Shown: positions 1-8,617, numbered from the stretch's first letter. The stretch is DNA of 64,000 bases from Lysobacterales bacterium (GCA_002715985.1 PBAO01000015.1:4978-68977); one strand, 5' to 3'. Made by a program: numbers and translations. Notes: generated by a model not told the origin, from the letters alone.

Positions 1-710
1 TTGGGCGAGAAGACCGGCCAGTTCTCGGGAAACTTGATATAGGGCAGATGGTCGTACCAGACCGGATCGTGCAGGCACAGCGACTTGTAGCGCTTGCGCC
101 AGGAGTCGCCCGGGCGGGCGTTCTTCTCGACGATGAGCGCGGGTACGCCGTGTTGGCGCAGCCGCGCGCCGAGTGCGATGCCGCCCTGCCCGCCACCGAT
201 GATGAGCACGTAGGGCTGGGTGGTTACACCGAGCTCGGCCTGTTCGGCTTCGCGTTCCTCGGCCCAGGTGGGCTCGCCTAGTGCGGCGCCGTGGCGTGCG
301 CCCATCGGCCGCGCGTCGCCGGCGGGTTCTTCATGGCCTTTCAGCTCATGCATCGCGGTAAGCAGGGTCCAGACCAGCCCGTCCTTGAGGCGTATGTAGC
401 CGTGGCCGCGGGCCGCGGCCGTATCGAAGGTAAAGAAGCCTTCGGTGATGCCGTCGACGTGTGCGGCGTGCTCTTCGGCATCGACCGTCCAGTCCGCCGG
501 GGCCACGTCGGCCAGGCGCTGCTCGAGCATGTCGCGAATCGCGGGTTTGCCTTCGACGGTTTTGATGTTCCAGGTGAAGCTCAGCAGGTCTCGCCAGTAG
601 CAGTCGTCGGTGAACAGCTCCAGCGCGTCGTCGATCTTTTCGTTGGCAAGCGCGCGGTTCAGCGTAGACAGCACGTTCTGGATCTTGGTAGCAGCGGCCG
701 TATCGAGCAT
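1..710 (-). CDS. FAD-dependent monooxygenase-like oxidoreductase with NTF2-like N-terminus (3' end cut off)
   Basis: Only the first 236 residues are visible; the rest lies beyond the left edge. The start is ATG at 710, preceded by AGAGGA at a 7-base spacing. The first 110 or so residues (ALELFTDDCYWRDLL, then WNIKTVEGK) resemble an NTF2/SnoaL-type fold. After a linker comes the dinucleotide-binding motif IIGGGQGGIALG near residue 169. It is followed by GDSWRKRYKSLCLHDP, a pattern typical of flavin-containing monooxygenases that bind FAD and oxidise small organic substrates with NAD(P)H. This two-domain layout is known in a group of FMO-like proteins of about 600 residues. The substrate cannot be predicted. 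The next gene is divergent, with a 144-bp gap. Confidence 0.8.
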   Translation of the reverse strand, partial: MLDTAAATKIQNVLSTLNRALANEKIDDALELFTDDCYWRDLLSFTWNIKTVEGKPAIRDMLEQRLADVAPADWTVDAEEHAAHVDGITEGFFTFDTAAARGHGYIRLKDGLVWTLLTAMHELKGHEEPAGDARPMGARHGAALGEPTWAEEREAEQAELGVTTQPYVLIIGGGQGGIALGARLRQHGVPALIVEKNARPGDSWRKRYKSLCLHDPVWYDHLPYIKFPENWPVFSP

Positions 711-854
711 GAGGTCGTCCTCTCAAGGGCACGGAGTCATTCGACACTGGCACCGGAAAAATACGGCCGACACCCCGACAATAGTCGGCCCCGGCCTCGT
801 GTACGGCCGCGACAGGCTCTAAACTAAGCCTGTTCGATTCGCCAGAGACTCGCC

Positions 855-2093
855 ATGGCCGACGTTCGTAATCCAGAACGCCCTGCACGCAATCTTGACC
901 GGCCCGCGCCGCCGTTGCCGGTGCCGGCCCTCGTGGCCGGGCTGACGGCCCTGGGCCTGGCGGTCGTGCTCTTCGGCGTCTACGGGCTGGCCCAGGGGCT
1001 GTTGTTCATGATCGCCCTGGCCTTGGGCGTGGCGCTTTATCACGCGCGGTTCGGCTTTACTTCGGCGTTTCGCCAGCTCATGGCGGTAGGTCAGGGGCAG
1101 ACGCTTCGCGCGCACATGCTCATGCTGGCCGTGGCCAGCCTGTTGTTCGCCCCGCTTCTGGCCACGGGGAGCACGATTTTTGGCGGGCCGCTTTCCGGCT
1201 ATGTGTTTCCGGTGGGGCTGTCGGTGGCGTTCGGCGGCTTCATTTTCTGTATCGGCATGCAGCTGGGCGGGGCCTGTGCCTCCGGCTCGTTGTATACGGT
1301 GGGTTCGGGCCAGACCTCGATTCTGATCACGCTGGCCGGCTTCATCGCCGGCTCGGTCTGGGGCGCACATGATTTCGGCTTCTGGCTGCAGCCGGATTTC
1401 GTCTGGAAGACCGTATCGCTGGCCGACACACGCTATGGCTATACCGGCGCGCTGATGATGCAGGCGATTCTGATCGGCGCGATCGTGCTGGCCACGCTGC
1501 TCGTGGAGCGCCGACTGAACCCACCGCCGCGCGTCGGCCCGCCGAGTGCCACCGGCTTCGCGCGATTGGTACGGGGCACCTGGCCCCTGTGGGTTGGCGC
1601 GCTGGTCCTGGCCGCGCTCAATGCCGCCACTCTGGCGATTTCGGGCAAACCCTGGGGGATCACCAGCGCGTTCGCACTGTGGGGCTCGAAGCTGCTGGCA
1701 GCCACGGGCATGGATGTCGGCAGCTGGTATTACTGGTCCGGCCCGCATGCCGGCGGACTGTCGGTGCCGATTCTGGCGGATCGTACCAGCGTGATGAATA
1801 TCGGCATCATCTTCGGGGCGATGGCGGCCTCCGCACTTGGCGGCACGTTCGCCCTGGCTCGGCGCATGCCCTGGCGTATCGTTGCCGCACGCCTGATCGG
1901 CGGTATTCTGATGGGCTATGGGGCACGCATCGCCTTTGGCTGCAATATTGGCGCTTATTTCGGCGGCATCGCCTCGTTCTCGTTGCACGGCTGGCTTTGG
2001 GGCGTGGTCGGTCTTGTCGGTACGATCGTCGGTATAAAGCTGCGCCCGCTGTTCGGCATGGGCGTGCCCAAACTCACCGATAGCAGCTGCTGA
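855..2093 (+). CDS. YeeE/YedE-family membrane protein, probable thiosulfate/sulfur-compound transporter
   Basis: A 412-residue, very hydrophobic protein with about ten membrane segments, in the YeeE/YedE (DUF395) family. The characterised member TsuA imports thiosulfate through a path lined by conserved cysteines. The matching motifs are here: CIGMQLGGACASG in the first half (Cys132 and Cys141) and FGCNIG in the second (Cys363), followed by GGIASFSLHGWLWG. The length fits full-size members carrying both halves in one chain. No TusA/SirA-like small partner is next to it. The next gene, gntK, begins about ten bases after its stop and could be cotranscribed. I infer uptake of a reduced sulfur compound; the exact substrate is not visible. 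Confidence 0.85.
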   Translation: MADVRNPERPARNLDRPAPPLPVPALVAGLTALGLAVVLFGVYGLAQGLLFMIALALGVALYHARFGFTSAFRQLMAVGQGQTLRAHMLMLAVASLLFAPLLATGSTIFGGPLSGYVFPVGLSVAFGGFIFCIGMQLGGACASGSLYTVGSGQTSILITLAGFIAGSVWGAHDFGFWLQPDFVWKTVSLADTRYGYTGALMMQAILIGAIVLATLLVERRLNPPPRVGPPSATGFARLVRGTWPLWVGALVLAALNAATLAISGKPWGITSAFALWGSKLLAATGMDVGSWYYWSGPHAGGLSVPILADRTSVMNIGIIFGAMAASALGGTFALARRMPWRIVAARLIGGILMGYGARIAFGCNIGAYFGGIASFSLHGWLWGVVGLVGTIVGIKLRPLFGMGVPKLTDSSC

Positions 2094-2105
2094 GGCTTCA
2101 CCATC
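2091..2105 (+). promoter_or_regulatory. Possible ribosome binding site and non-standard ATC start for gntK
   Basis: GAGG at 2092-2095 overlaps the stop of the preceding gene. Seven bases later comes ATC (2103-2105) in the gntK frame, where an ATG would be expected. The 15 codons from 2103 to the first ATG at 2148 contain no ATG, GTG, TTG or CTG, yet they encode the first beta strand expected before the P-loop (GRCIVMGVSGSGKS). The site may be a genuine rare start or a base error. Confidence 0.4.
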
Positions 2106-2147
2106 ACGAATTCAAAACAAAAGACGTTCGCCGGGCGTTGTATCGTC

Positions 2148-2627
2148 ATGGGCGTATCGGGCAGCGGCAAATCGGCGATCGGTAAGCGCATCGCCGAACG
2201 CGTCGGTGCCACATTTCTCGACGGCGACCGGTATCACCCGCGGGCCAATATCGAGAAAATGCAGCGCGGCGAGCCACTGACCGACGAAGACCGTGCCGGC
2301 TGGCTCGACGTACTCACCCAGCTGATCCGCGATTATCGCGACGATGAAATGGCTGTACTGATCGGCTGTTCGGCGCTCAAGCGCGCCTATCGTGATCAGC
2401 TGCGCCGCGGTGATCCCGCGTTGCGTTTCGTGTATCTGCACGGCAGCTACGAGGTGATTCTCGGGCGCATGCAGCAACGCGAGCATTTCTTCTCGCCGGC
2501 GATGCTACAGAGCCAGTTCGATACGCTGGAGGTGCCCGGCGCCGATGAGGCCCATCGCATCGATATCGATGCCGGTATCGATACCGTCGTTGATCGCAGC
2601 GTTGCTGCATTGGAAAACAAACCGTGA
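2148..2627 (+). CDS. gntK: Gluconokinase (GntK type)
   Basis: A small P-loop kinase of the GntK family that phosphorylates D-gluconate to 6-phosphogluconate with ATP. The first ATG gives 159 residues starting directly in the Walker A region MGVSGSGKS. The family signature DGDRYHPRANIEKMQRGEPLTDEDRAGWL follows (given here only as a location, residues 25-55), then CSALKRAYRD. Family members carry about ten residues before the P-loop. The in-frame codons upstream, from 2103, supply exactly that strand (CIV), so translation probably begins upstream of this ATG; see the separate ATC site. The next gene overlaps the stop as GTGA, so the two are probably translationally coupled. In this galactose-oxidation block its substrate could be gluconate or a related aldonate. 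Confidence 0.88.
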   Translation: MGVSGSGKSAIGKRIAERVGATFLDGDRYHPRANIEKMQRGEPLTDEDRAGWLDVLTQLIRDYRDDEMAVLIGCSALKRAYRDQLRRGDPALRFVYLHGSYEVILGRMQQREHFFSPAMLQSQFDTLEVPGADEAHRIDIDAGIDTVVDRSVAALENKP

Positions 2628-3514
2628 ACGACGCCGCACGATTCAAGGTCACGGTACCGCTGGCCATGGAACTGGGCGAAGGCCCGGCCTGGCATGCCGA
2701 TGAGGCCGCGCTCTACTGGGTGGATATCAAGGGCTTTGCCGTGCATCGCCTGGTACCGGAGACCGGAGCCCATACCCGCGTGGATTTCGATGAAGCGATC
2801 GCCTGCGTGGTACCCGACGCACGGGGTGGGTTCATCGCGGCCTGCCGCTCGGGCCTTTGGCAGTTGGACCGCCAGCTGATCAAGACAGCCCACATCAACG
2901 CGGCGCCGTACGAAACACGCCGGCATCGCTTCAACGACGGCGGCTGTGACCCGGCCGGGCGGTTCTGGATCGGGGCGATGAACGAAGATGTCGATAAAGC
3001 CGATGCCGATCTGTACTGCTACGACGGTCAGGCCCTGGTTTCGCGTGTACCGGCCATGACGATCACCAACGGCCTGGCGTTTTCGCCCGACGGCACCTGG
3101 CTCTATCACACGGATACGCCGACCCGCGTGATCCGGCGCCATGCGTTCGACGTGGCCACCGGCGAAATCGGCCCCGGCGAGTCGTGGATCGATTTGAATA
3201 AGACCGATCTCGACGGCTATCCCGACGGGGCGGCCGTCGATGCCCGTGGTCATTACTGGAGTGCCTTGTTCGGCGGCGCGGCCGTTGCTCGCTTCGACGA
3301 GCACGGCCAGCTCGTGGCGCGCTACCCCACCGCCGCGCTAAACCCGACCATGCCCTGCTTCGGCGGCCCGGACCTGAAAACGCTGTATGTAACCACCGCA
3401 CGCGAAGACATGACGGCTCGCGATCTGGCCCGCTGGCCGGAGTCCGGCGCCCTGCTGGCGATGGCCGTGGATACGCCCGGCCTGGCCAAAGCTTCGTTTC
3501 GCCCGGTTAGCTGA
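2624..3514 (+). CDS. SMP-30/gluconolactonase-family sugar lactonase
   Basis: A 296-residue six-bladed beta-propeller of the SMP-30/gluconolactonase/LRE family, which opens aldono-lactones using a divalent metal. The metal ligands of the family are present: Glu in LGEGPAW near residue 18, Asn in ITNGLAFSPDG near residue 148, and Asp in YPDGAAVDARG near residue 203. It starts with GTG overlapping the gntK stop by 4 bases. The next gene, a galactose-dehydrogenase-like oxidoreductase, follows after 8 bases. The expected role is hydrolysis of galactono- (or glucono-, arabinono-) lactone made by that dehydrogenase. The family assignment is firm; the sugar is inferred from the neighbours. Confidence 0.88.
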   Translation: MNDAARFKVTVPLAMELGEGPAWHADEAALYWVDIKGFAVHRLVPETGAHTRVDFDEAIACVVPDARGGFIAACRSGLWQLDRQLIKTAHINAAPYETRRHRFNDGGCDPAGRFWIGAMNEDVDKADADLYCYDGQALVSRVPAMTITNGLAFSPDGTWLYHTDTPTRVIRRHAFDVATGEIGPGESWIDLNKTDLDGYPDGAAVDARGHYWSALFGGAAVARFDEHGQLVARYPTAALNPTMPCFGGPDLKTLYVTTAREDMTARDLARWPESGALLAMAVDTPGLAKASFRPVS

Positions 3515-3522
3515 GCACGCCC

Positions 3523-4455
3523 ATGCCTATCAAACTGGCCATCATCGGCGCCGGCAAGATCGCCACCGACGAACATCGACCGGCCATCGCTGCCGGAAAC
3601 ACGTTCGAGCTCGTGGCCCTGGTGGATCCCGGCCTCGATACGGATGAGACGGCAACGCCGGCCACCTTCACCTCCCTGAATGCATTGGCCGCAAGCGGGA
3701 TTGCGGTCGATGCCGTGACGCTGGCCGTGCCGCCACAGATCCGCCATACGGTGGCCACCCAGGCCATCGCGGCCGGCTGGCACGTGATGCTGGAAAAGCC
3801 GCCGGGCATCACGCTGACCGAGGTGATCGATCTGGAGCAGCGCGCCGAACGCGCCGGCGTGGTGTTGTATGCAAGCTGGCACTCACGCCACGCGCCGGGC
3901 ATTGAATCCGCCCGGCAGGCGCTGGCCGGGCGACGGATCGAGCGTATCGATATCGACTGGCGCGAAGACGTGACCGTAACCCACCCCGGCCAGGCCTGGA
4001 TCTGGCAGGCCGGTGGCCTGGGTGTGTTCGATCCCGGCATCAACGCATTCTCGATCCTGACAGCACTTGTCGATGCCCCCGTGCAGGCCACGCGCGCGCA
4101 TCTGGATATGCCCGAGAACTGCGATGCGCCGATCGCCGCCGATCTGGCCTTCGTCACGGGCGACGAGGTCCCGATCGCGGCCGTATTCGATTTTCGTCAT
4201 ACCGGAACGCCCGCCTGGACGATCGATATCCAGACCGATGCGGGCCCTGTCCAGCTTTCCGACGGCGGCGCACGACTACGCGTGGACGGTCAGCTCGTGT
4301 TGGATACCGACAAGGACGAATACGCAGGCGTTTACGCGCGTTATGCAGACTGTATCGAAAACGCCCGTTCAGACTGCGACATCGCGCCCTTCCGGCTCGT
4401 GGCTGATGCCTTTCTCATCGGCACGCGGGCCGTGGTGGACGCTTTTCACGAATAA
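3523..4455 (+). CDS. Gfo/Idh/MocA oxidoreductase, probable D-galactose 1-dehydrogenase
   Basis: A 310-residue NAD(P)-dependent oxidoreductase of the Gfo/Idh/MocA family. The N-terminal Rossmann motif is IIGAGKIATDEH, and EKPPG near residue 90 carries the conserved catalytic lysine. The IATDEH/EKPPG pairing is typical of bacterial D-galactose 1-dehydrogenases, some of which also oxidise L-arabinose or D-fucose. It lies between a lactonase and an aldose 1-epimerase, which would supply the beta anomer and open the lactone. Galactonate dehydratase and the KDGal kinase/aldolase genes lie 4-7 kb away. I infer oxidation of D-galactose to galactono-lactone in the cytoplasm. Confidence 0.8.
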   Translation: MPIKLAIIGAGKIATDEHRPAIAAGNTFELVALVDPGLDTDETATPATFTSLNALAASGIAVDAVTLAVPPQIRHTVATQAIAAGWHVMLEKPPGITLTEVIDLEQRAERAGVVLYASWHSRHAPGIESARQALAGRRIERIDIDWREDVTVTHPGQAWIWQAGGLGVFDPGINAFSILTALVDAPVQATRAHLDMPENCDAPIAADLAFVTGDEVPIAAVFDFRHTGTPAWTIDIQTDAGPVQLSDGGARLRVDGQLVLDTDKDEYAGVYARYADCIENARSDCDIAPFRLVADAFLIGTRAVVDAFHE

Positions 4456-4490
4456 CGGCACGCTGGGATATCCCTGATTCGAGCACGCGC

Positions 4491-5621
4491 ATGTCCGAAA
4501 CCTTGACCGAAACGCCGCGCCCGGCACTGGCCGTCACCCGGGAACCGTTCGGCCGGATGCCCGACGGCACCCCGATCTGGCGCTATCGGCTGACCAATCG
4601 TTGCCGTATGACGGTAGAACTTGTCACCTATGGCGCGCGGATCCATGCGATTCACGTGCCGGACATGCACGGCAACAACGAAGACATCACGCTCGGATTT
4701 GATTCGCTGGAGGGCTATCTCAGCGAAAACGATGCTTATTTTGGTGCCACGATCGGTCGTTATGCCAATCGAATCGGCGGCGCGCGTTTCGATGTCAACG
4801 GCACGACCCACGAGCTTTCGGCCAATGAAGGCGCCAACACGCTGCACGGTGGCCACAACGGATTAGACAGCTGCGTATGGGCATCGGAATCGTTCGATGC
4901 CGGCAGTGCCGTGGGCGTGGAAATGACCTATTTCTCGCCCGACGGCGAGATGGGCTTTCCCGGCAACCTGGCTGTGACCGTGCGCTATACGCTGGACGAT
5001 GCCAACCGCCTTGCCGTGCACTACTCGGGCGTTTGCGACCGGGCTACGCCGGTTAATCTGACCAATCATGTCTATTTCAATCTGGCCGGGGCCGGCATGC
5101 CGAGCGTGCTGGAACATGTGGTCAGCCTCAACGCCAGCCGCTTCACGCCCGTGGATGACGCCATGATCCCCACCGGCACGCTGGCGCCGGTCGCCGCCAC
5201 CCCGCTGGATTTCATGCGACCGCGGCGTATCGGCGATGCGATCGATGCCGATCACGAGCAGCTCACCCGCGCCGGCGGCTACGATCACAACTGGGTGCTG
5301 GATACCGAGGGCGATATCGCCCGACTGGCGGCGCGCGTGATCGAGCCGGAATCCGGCCGCGGGCTGGAGATGTTCACCACCGAGCCCGGCGTGCAGTTCT
5401 ATACCGGCAACAATCTACCGGGCGGCTTTGTGGCCAAGAACGACAAGACCTATCCGCCGCGCTCGGGGTTCTGTCTGGAAGCCCAGCGGTTTCCCGACGC
5501 GCCCAATCAGGCGGGGTTCCCGGACACGATTCTTCGCCCGGGCGCGAAATACGGCCAGACCACGATCTATCGGTTTCTGCCCGATCGGCCGCCGGCTAAT
5601 ACGTTTTTCGATGACCCGTAA
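4491..5621 (+). CDS. galM: Aldose 1-epimerase (galactose mutarotase)
   Basis: A 376-residue galactose mutarotase that interconverts alpha and beta anomers of aldohexoses. The substrate-binding stretch GRYANRIGGARF is near residue 85. The catalytic acid histidine lies in NLTNHVYFNL, and the catalytic base glutamate in TTEPGVQFYTGN near the C-terminus. It follows the galactose-dehydrogenase-like gene by 35 bases and probably closes that operon. Its 3' end overlaps the 3' end of convergent copA by 26 bases, and no terminator fits between them, so the two transcripts are likely to read into each other. Confidence 0.93.
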   Translation: MSETLTETPRPALAVTREPFGRMPDGTPIWRYRLTNRCRMTVELVTYGARIHAIHVPDMHGNNEDITLGFDSLEGYLSENDAYFGATIGRYANRIGGARFDVNGTTHELSANEGANTLHGGHNGLDSCVWASESFDAGSAVGVEMTYFSPDGEMGFPGNLAVTVRYTLDDANRLAVHYSGVCDRATPVNLTNHVYFNLAGAGMPSVLEHVVSLNASRFTPVDDAMIPTGTLAPVAATPLDFMRPRRIGDAIDADHEQLTRAGGYDHNWVLDTEGDIARLAARVIEPESGRGLEMFTTEPGVQFYTGNNLPGGFVAKNDKTYPPRSGFCLEAQRFPDAPNQAGFPDTILRPGAKYGQTTIYRFLPDRPPANTFFDDP

Positions 5622-8064
5622 CAGGGCGTATTCGTCGCAGGCCAAGAGAATGGACCAGCACGAAAACACTTGACAGGCTCATGGCCCCGGCCGCAATGGC
5701 CGGGTTCAGCAACCAGCCCGTCCAGGGGTAGAACAGGCCGGCCGCCAGCGGTATGAGCGCTGCGTTGTAGCCATAGGCCCAGACGAAGTTGCCACGAATG
5801 GTGTGCATCGTGCGCCGGGCAATCCGGCGCGCGTTCAACACACCGGCCAGCGCGGCCTGCATCAAGACAATGTCGCCGGCCTCGATGGCAATGTCCGTGC
5901 CTGTGCCGATCGCGATGCCGACTTCGGCCCGGGCCAGGGCCGGCGCATCGTTGATGCCGTCGCCCACGAACGCCACGCAGCGGCCGCTCTGTTGCAGAGC
6001 GGCGATCTCGCGGGCCTTGTCGGCCGGCCGCACGTCGGCGATGACGCACGCAATGCCCAGCTCATCGGCGATGGCCCGCGCCGTGGCGGGTTGATCGCCG
6101 GTGAGCATCGCCACGTCCAGGCCGGCAGCGCGTAGCTTCGATACGACCGAGCCTGCCTCGGCGCGTACCGGATCGGCCACGGCAACCAGGCCGGCCAGCT
6201 GGCCGTCGATGGCGACATGAAGCGGTGTGCGTGCCTGCGCGGCCAGCCGATCGGCCCTGGCAGGCCAATTATCTTCCACAGCAATATCCAGATGCCTCAT
6301 GTACGCCGCCGAGCCGATAGCCAGCGACGCGCCCGCCACCTGCCCGCGCACCCCCAGGCCGGTGTCGGTTTCGAAATCATCGACCGCGGGGATCCGCAAG
6401 CCGCGATCCTCGGCTGCCGTCACGATCGCCGCGGCCAGCGGATGTTCACTGCGGGCCTCCAGGGCGGCGAGACGCGCGAGCATGTCGTTTTCGTCGCGAC
6501 CCGCCACGCAGTGAATATCGGTCAGCGCGGCTCGGCCCTGGGTCAGCGTGCCGGTCTTGTCGAAGACCACGGTATCCACGCCGGCCAATGCTTCGATCGC
6601 CGTGCCGCGACGGAACAAGACCCCCAGGCGCGCGGCCCGGCCGGTGCCGACCATGATCGCCGTGGGCGTGGCCAGGCCCATGGCACAGGGGCAGGCGATG
6701 AGCAGCACCGCCACCGCAGCCACGAACGCATGCGAGAGCACCGGCGCCGGTCCGAGCAGCCACCAGCCGATGAACGTGGCCGCAGCGATCCCCATCACCA
6801 CCGGCACGAACACGCCGGCGATCCGATCGGCGATCGCCTGGATGGCCGGTTTCTCGGCCTGGGCGTCCTCGACCAGCCGAATGATGCGCGCCAGTGTGGT
6901 GTCATCGCCGACATGCGTGACTGTGGCTTCCAGCGTGCCGTTCTGATTGACTGTTCCGGCAATCAGCGTATCGGCTTCTCGCTTGGTCACGGCCATCGGC
7001 TCGCCAGAGATCATCGATTCATCGAGCATCGAGCGCCCGGCCGTGACCCGGGCATCCACCGGCACCCGCTCACCCGGGCGTATGAGCACCCGGTCATCGA
7101 CCGCAACGGCCTCGATCGCGGTCTCTTGCCAGGCCTCACCACGCCATACCCGCGCCGTACGGGCTTGAAGCGCCAGCAGTCCGCGTACGGCCTGTGATGT
7201 CCGTCCCTTGGCCACGGCTTCCAACCAACGGCCCATCAGAATCAGGGTCACGATCATGGCCGCAGCATCGAAATACGCGTGCGCGGTGCCGGGCGGGAAA
7301 AGGCCGGGGACCAGCCATACCGCAAACGAATACAAAAATGCGGCGTTCGAGCCGATCAGCACCAGGCTGTTCATGCCGGGCGCGCCGTGGGCCAGCTCAG
7401 CAAAGCCCGTGCGATAGAAGCGCCGCCCGGCCCAGAACTGTACTGGCAGCACCAGCAATAGCTGGATCGTCAGCCAGGTGGCCGACGAGGCGATCGCGGC
7501 CAGCATGGCACCGATACCGGGCAGCATCTGCCCCATGGCGATCACGAACACCCCCACAGTGAAGGGGGTGGCGATCAGCACCTCGCGCTTGAGGGCCGTG
7601 GCTTCGTCGTGAGCGCTGGCCGGCTCATTCACGGGCGCGCGCTCGGGCGAGGCGGCGGTATAGCCGGCCGCCTCGATCCGCGAGACGATTTCGGCGGTAT
7701 CGATCGCACCCGGAATATAGGCGATATCGGCCCGGCCGGTCGCCAGATTGACCGTGGCACGCCGTATACCCGGTGTTCTCGCAAGCGTTTTTTCGACCCG
7801 CGCCACACAGCCGCCGCAGTGCATGCCGCCGACCTCAAGCCGCAGTGCCGCGGCTTGTGGCTGATACCCCGCGGCGTCCACGGCTTCAAAAACGCCGGAT
7901 GCCCGCGTGGCGTCGTCGACGACAACGCGTGCGTTCTCGGTCGTGAGATTCACCGAGGCCGATATGACACCGGCCGCCCTTGTGATCTTCTTCTCGACGC
8001 GTGCCACGCAGGCCCCGCACATGAGGCCGTGGATGCCGAACTCGAGCGTGACGGTTTCGGGCAT
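5596..8064 (-). CDS. copA: Copper-exporting P1B-type ATPase CopA
   Basis: An 822-residue heavy-metal P-type ATPase that exports Cu(I) across the inner membrane. Two N-terminal heavy-metal-binding domains carry CGAC (Cys16/19) and CGGC (Cys83/86). The transmembrane metal site is Cys458-Pro-Cys460, the phosphorylated aspartate is Asp502 in DKTGT, and the hinge motifs TGDQ and GDGINDAP follow. Late membrane motifs (YNAALIPLAAG and MSLSSVFVL) are those of the Cu(I) subgroup rather than the zinc/cadmium subgroup. It is downstream of a CsoR-family regulator and copZ on the same strand, only 10 bases after the regulator's stop, so the three form an operon read from the operator near 8.6 kb. Confidence 0.96.
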   Translation of the reverse strand: MPETVTLEFGIHGLMCGACVARVEKKITRAAGVISASVNLTTENARVVVDDATRASGVFEAVDAAGYQPQAAALRLEVGGMHCGGCVARVEKTLARTPGIRRATVNLATGRADIAYIPGAIDTAEIVSRIEAAGYTAASPERAPVNEPASAHDEATALKREVLIATPFTVGVFVIAMGQMLPGIGAMLAAIASSATWLTIQLLLVLPVQFWAGRRFYRTGFAELAHGAPGMNSLVLIGSNAAFLYSFAVWLVPGLFPPGTAHAYFDAAAMIVTLILMGRWLEAVAKGRTSQAVRGLLALQARTARVWRGEAWQETAIEAVAVDDRVLIRPGERVPVDARVTAGRSMLDESMISGEPMAVTKREADTLIAGTVNQNGTLEATVTHVGDDTTLARIIRLVEDAQAEKPAIQAIADRIAGVFVPVVMGIAAATFIGWWLLGPAPVLSHAFVAAVAVLLIACPCAMGLATPTAIMVGTGRAARLGVLFRRGTAIEALAGVDTVVFDKTGTLTQGRAALTDIHCVAGRDENDMLARLAALEARSEHPLAAAIVTAAEDRGLRIPAVDDFETDTGLGVRGQVAGASLAIGSAAYMRHLDIAVEDNWPARADRLAAQARTPLHVAIDGQLAGLVAVADPVRAEAGSVVSKLRAAGLDVAMLTGDQPATARAIADELGIACVIADVRPADKAREIAALQQSGRCVAFVGDGINDAPALARAEVGIAIGTGTDIAIEAGDIVLMQAALAGVLNARRIARRTMHTIRGNFVWAYGYNAALIPLAAGLFYPWTGWLLNPAIAAGAMSLSSVFVLVHSLGLRRIRPVTGHRKTY

Positions 8065-8074
8065 GTCGGCGCGC

Positions 8075-8383
8075 TCAGCGATACTTCAATACGTCCATCA
8101 ACTCGGCGACGATCGCTTCGTCATCGCCGCGCTCATGGGCCGTGACCACGTGATGCTTGAGATGCCCCCGCAGGATCGTATCCGAGGTTTTGGCCAGGCC
8201 GCCCTGCACCGCCTTGATCTGCTTGAGGGCGTCGACGCAGTAGACATCGTCGCGCTCCAGCATGCGTACGATGCCCTCGACATGCCCGCGGATCGAGCGC
8301 AGCCGGGCCAGCGCGTCACGCCGAATGGCCGGTTCGATGGCCAGTGCCTCGCACCCGCCGGGTGTCTCGGGCGCATCACTCAT
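8075..8383 (-). CDS. CsoR/RcnR-family metal-sensing transcriptional repressor
   Basis: A 102-residue all-helical DUF156 repressor. ATG at 8383 is chosen because it gives the normal family length and falls inside the 3' end of copZ (8-base overlap). The sensor positions are Cys49 (VYCVDALKQI), His74 (LRGHLKHH) and His78. Copper CsoR proteins have Cys-His-Cys at these places, with HLxHC in the last helix. Here the third ligand is His, as in the nickel/cobalt sensor RcnR, though the N-terminal His of RcnR is absent. The neighbours copZ and copA still point to copper. It probably binds the GC-rich palindrome upstream of copZ and is released by metal. Confidence 0.88.
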   Translation of the reverse strand: MSDAPETPGGCEALAIEPAIRRDALARLRSIRGHVEGIVRMLERDDVYCVDALKQIKAVQGGLAKTSDTILRGHLKHHVVTAHERGDDEAIVAELMDVLKYR

Positions 8384-8579
8384 GGGCAAGGCGCGCGGTA
8401 TAGCCCTCGGCCTCGACGGCGGCCACGAGCGCATCGCTGTCCGGGTTGCCTTCGATTTCGGCCGTGCCGTCGGCGCGGCTCACGTCGATGACCTGCACTA
8501 CCCCATCGACGTCGGTCAGCGCATCGCGCACGGCGGCCACACAGTGTCCACAGGTCATGCCATCTATTTTGAGTTTCAT
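8376..8579 (-). CDS. copZ: CopZ-type copper chaperone
   Basis: A single heavy-metal-associated domain of 67 residues with the Cu(I)-binding loop MTCGHC near the N-terminus. It carries Cu(I) in the cytoplasm to CopA or to the repressor. Two ATGs are adjacent (8582 and 8579). The second is preferred because AGAGG lies at a normal distance from it and too close to the first. It is the first gene of the copZ-repressor-copA operon, and a CsoR-type operator sits immediately upstream. Confidence 0.92.
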   Translation of the reverse strand: MKLKIDGMTCGHCVAAVRDALTDVDGVVQVIDVSRADGTAEIEGNPDSDALVAAVEAEGYTARLAHE

Positions 8580-8592
8580 CATTCACCTCTTT

Positions 8593-8617
8593 TACCGACC
8601 CCACCTGGGGTGGGGTA
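8593..8617 (-). promoter_or_regulatory. Probable CsoR-type operator upstream of copZ
   Basis: Upstream of the copZ operon lies a GC-rich pseudo-palindrome with TACC at one end and GGTA at the other. Its core is CCCCA-CC-TGGGG (8599-8610) followed by TGGGGTA. CsoR-family operators have this pattern: C-tract, G-tract and flanking TA steps. It begins 14 bases from the preferred copZ start codon, a position where bound repressor would block transcription. Assignment to the adjacent repressor is an inference. Confidence 0.7.

Noticed and set aside
819-1988. A 389-codon open frame opposite the YeeE/YedE gene
   Set aside because: It is antisense to a well-supported membrane protein. Its product is rich in Arg, Gln, His and Ala with no known motif, as expected from reversed GC-rich coding sequence.
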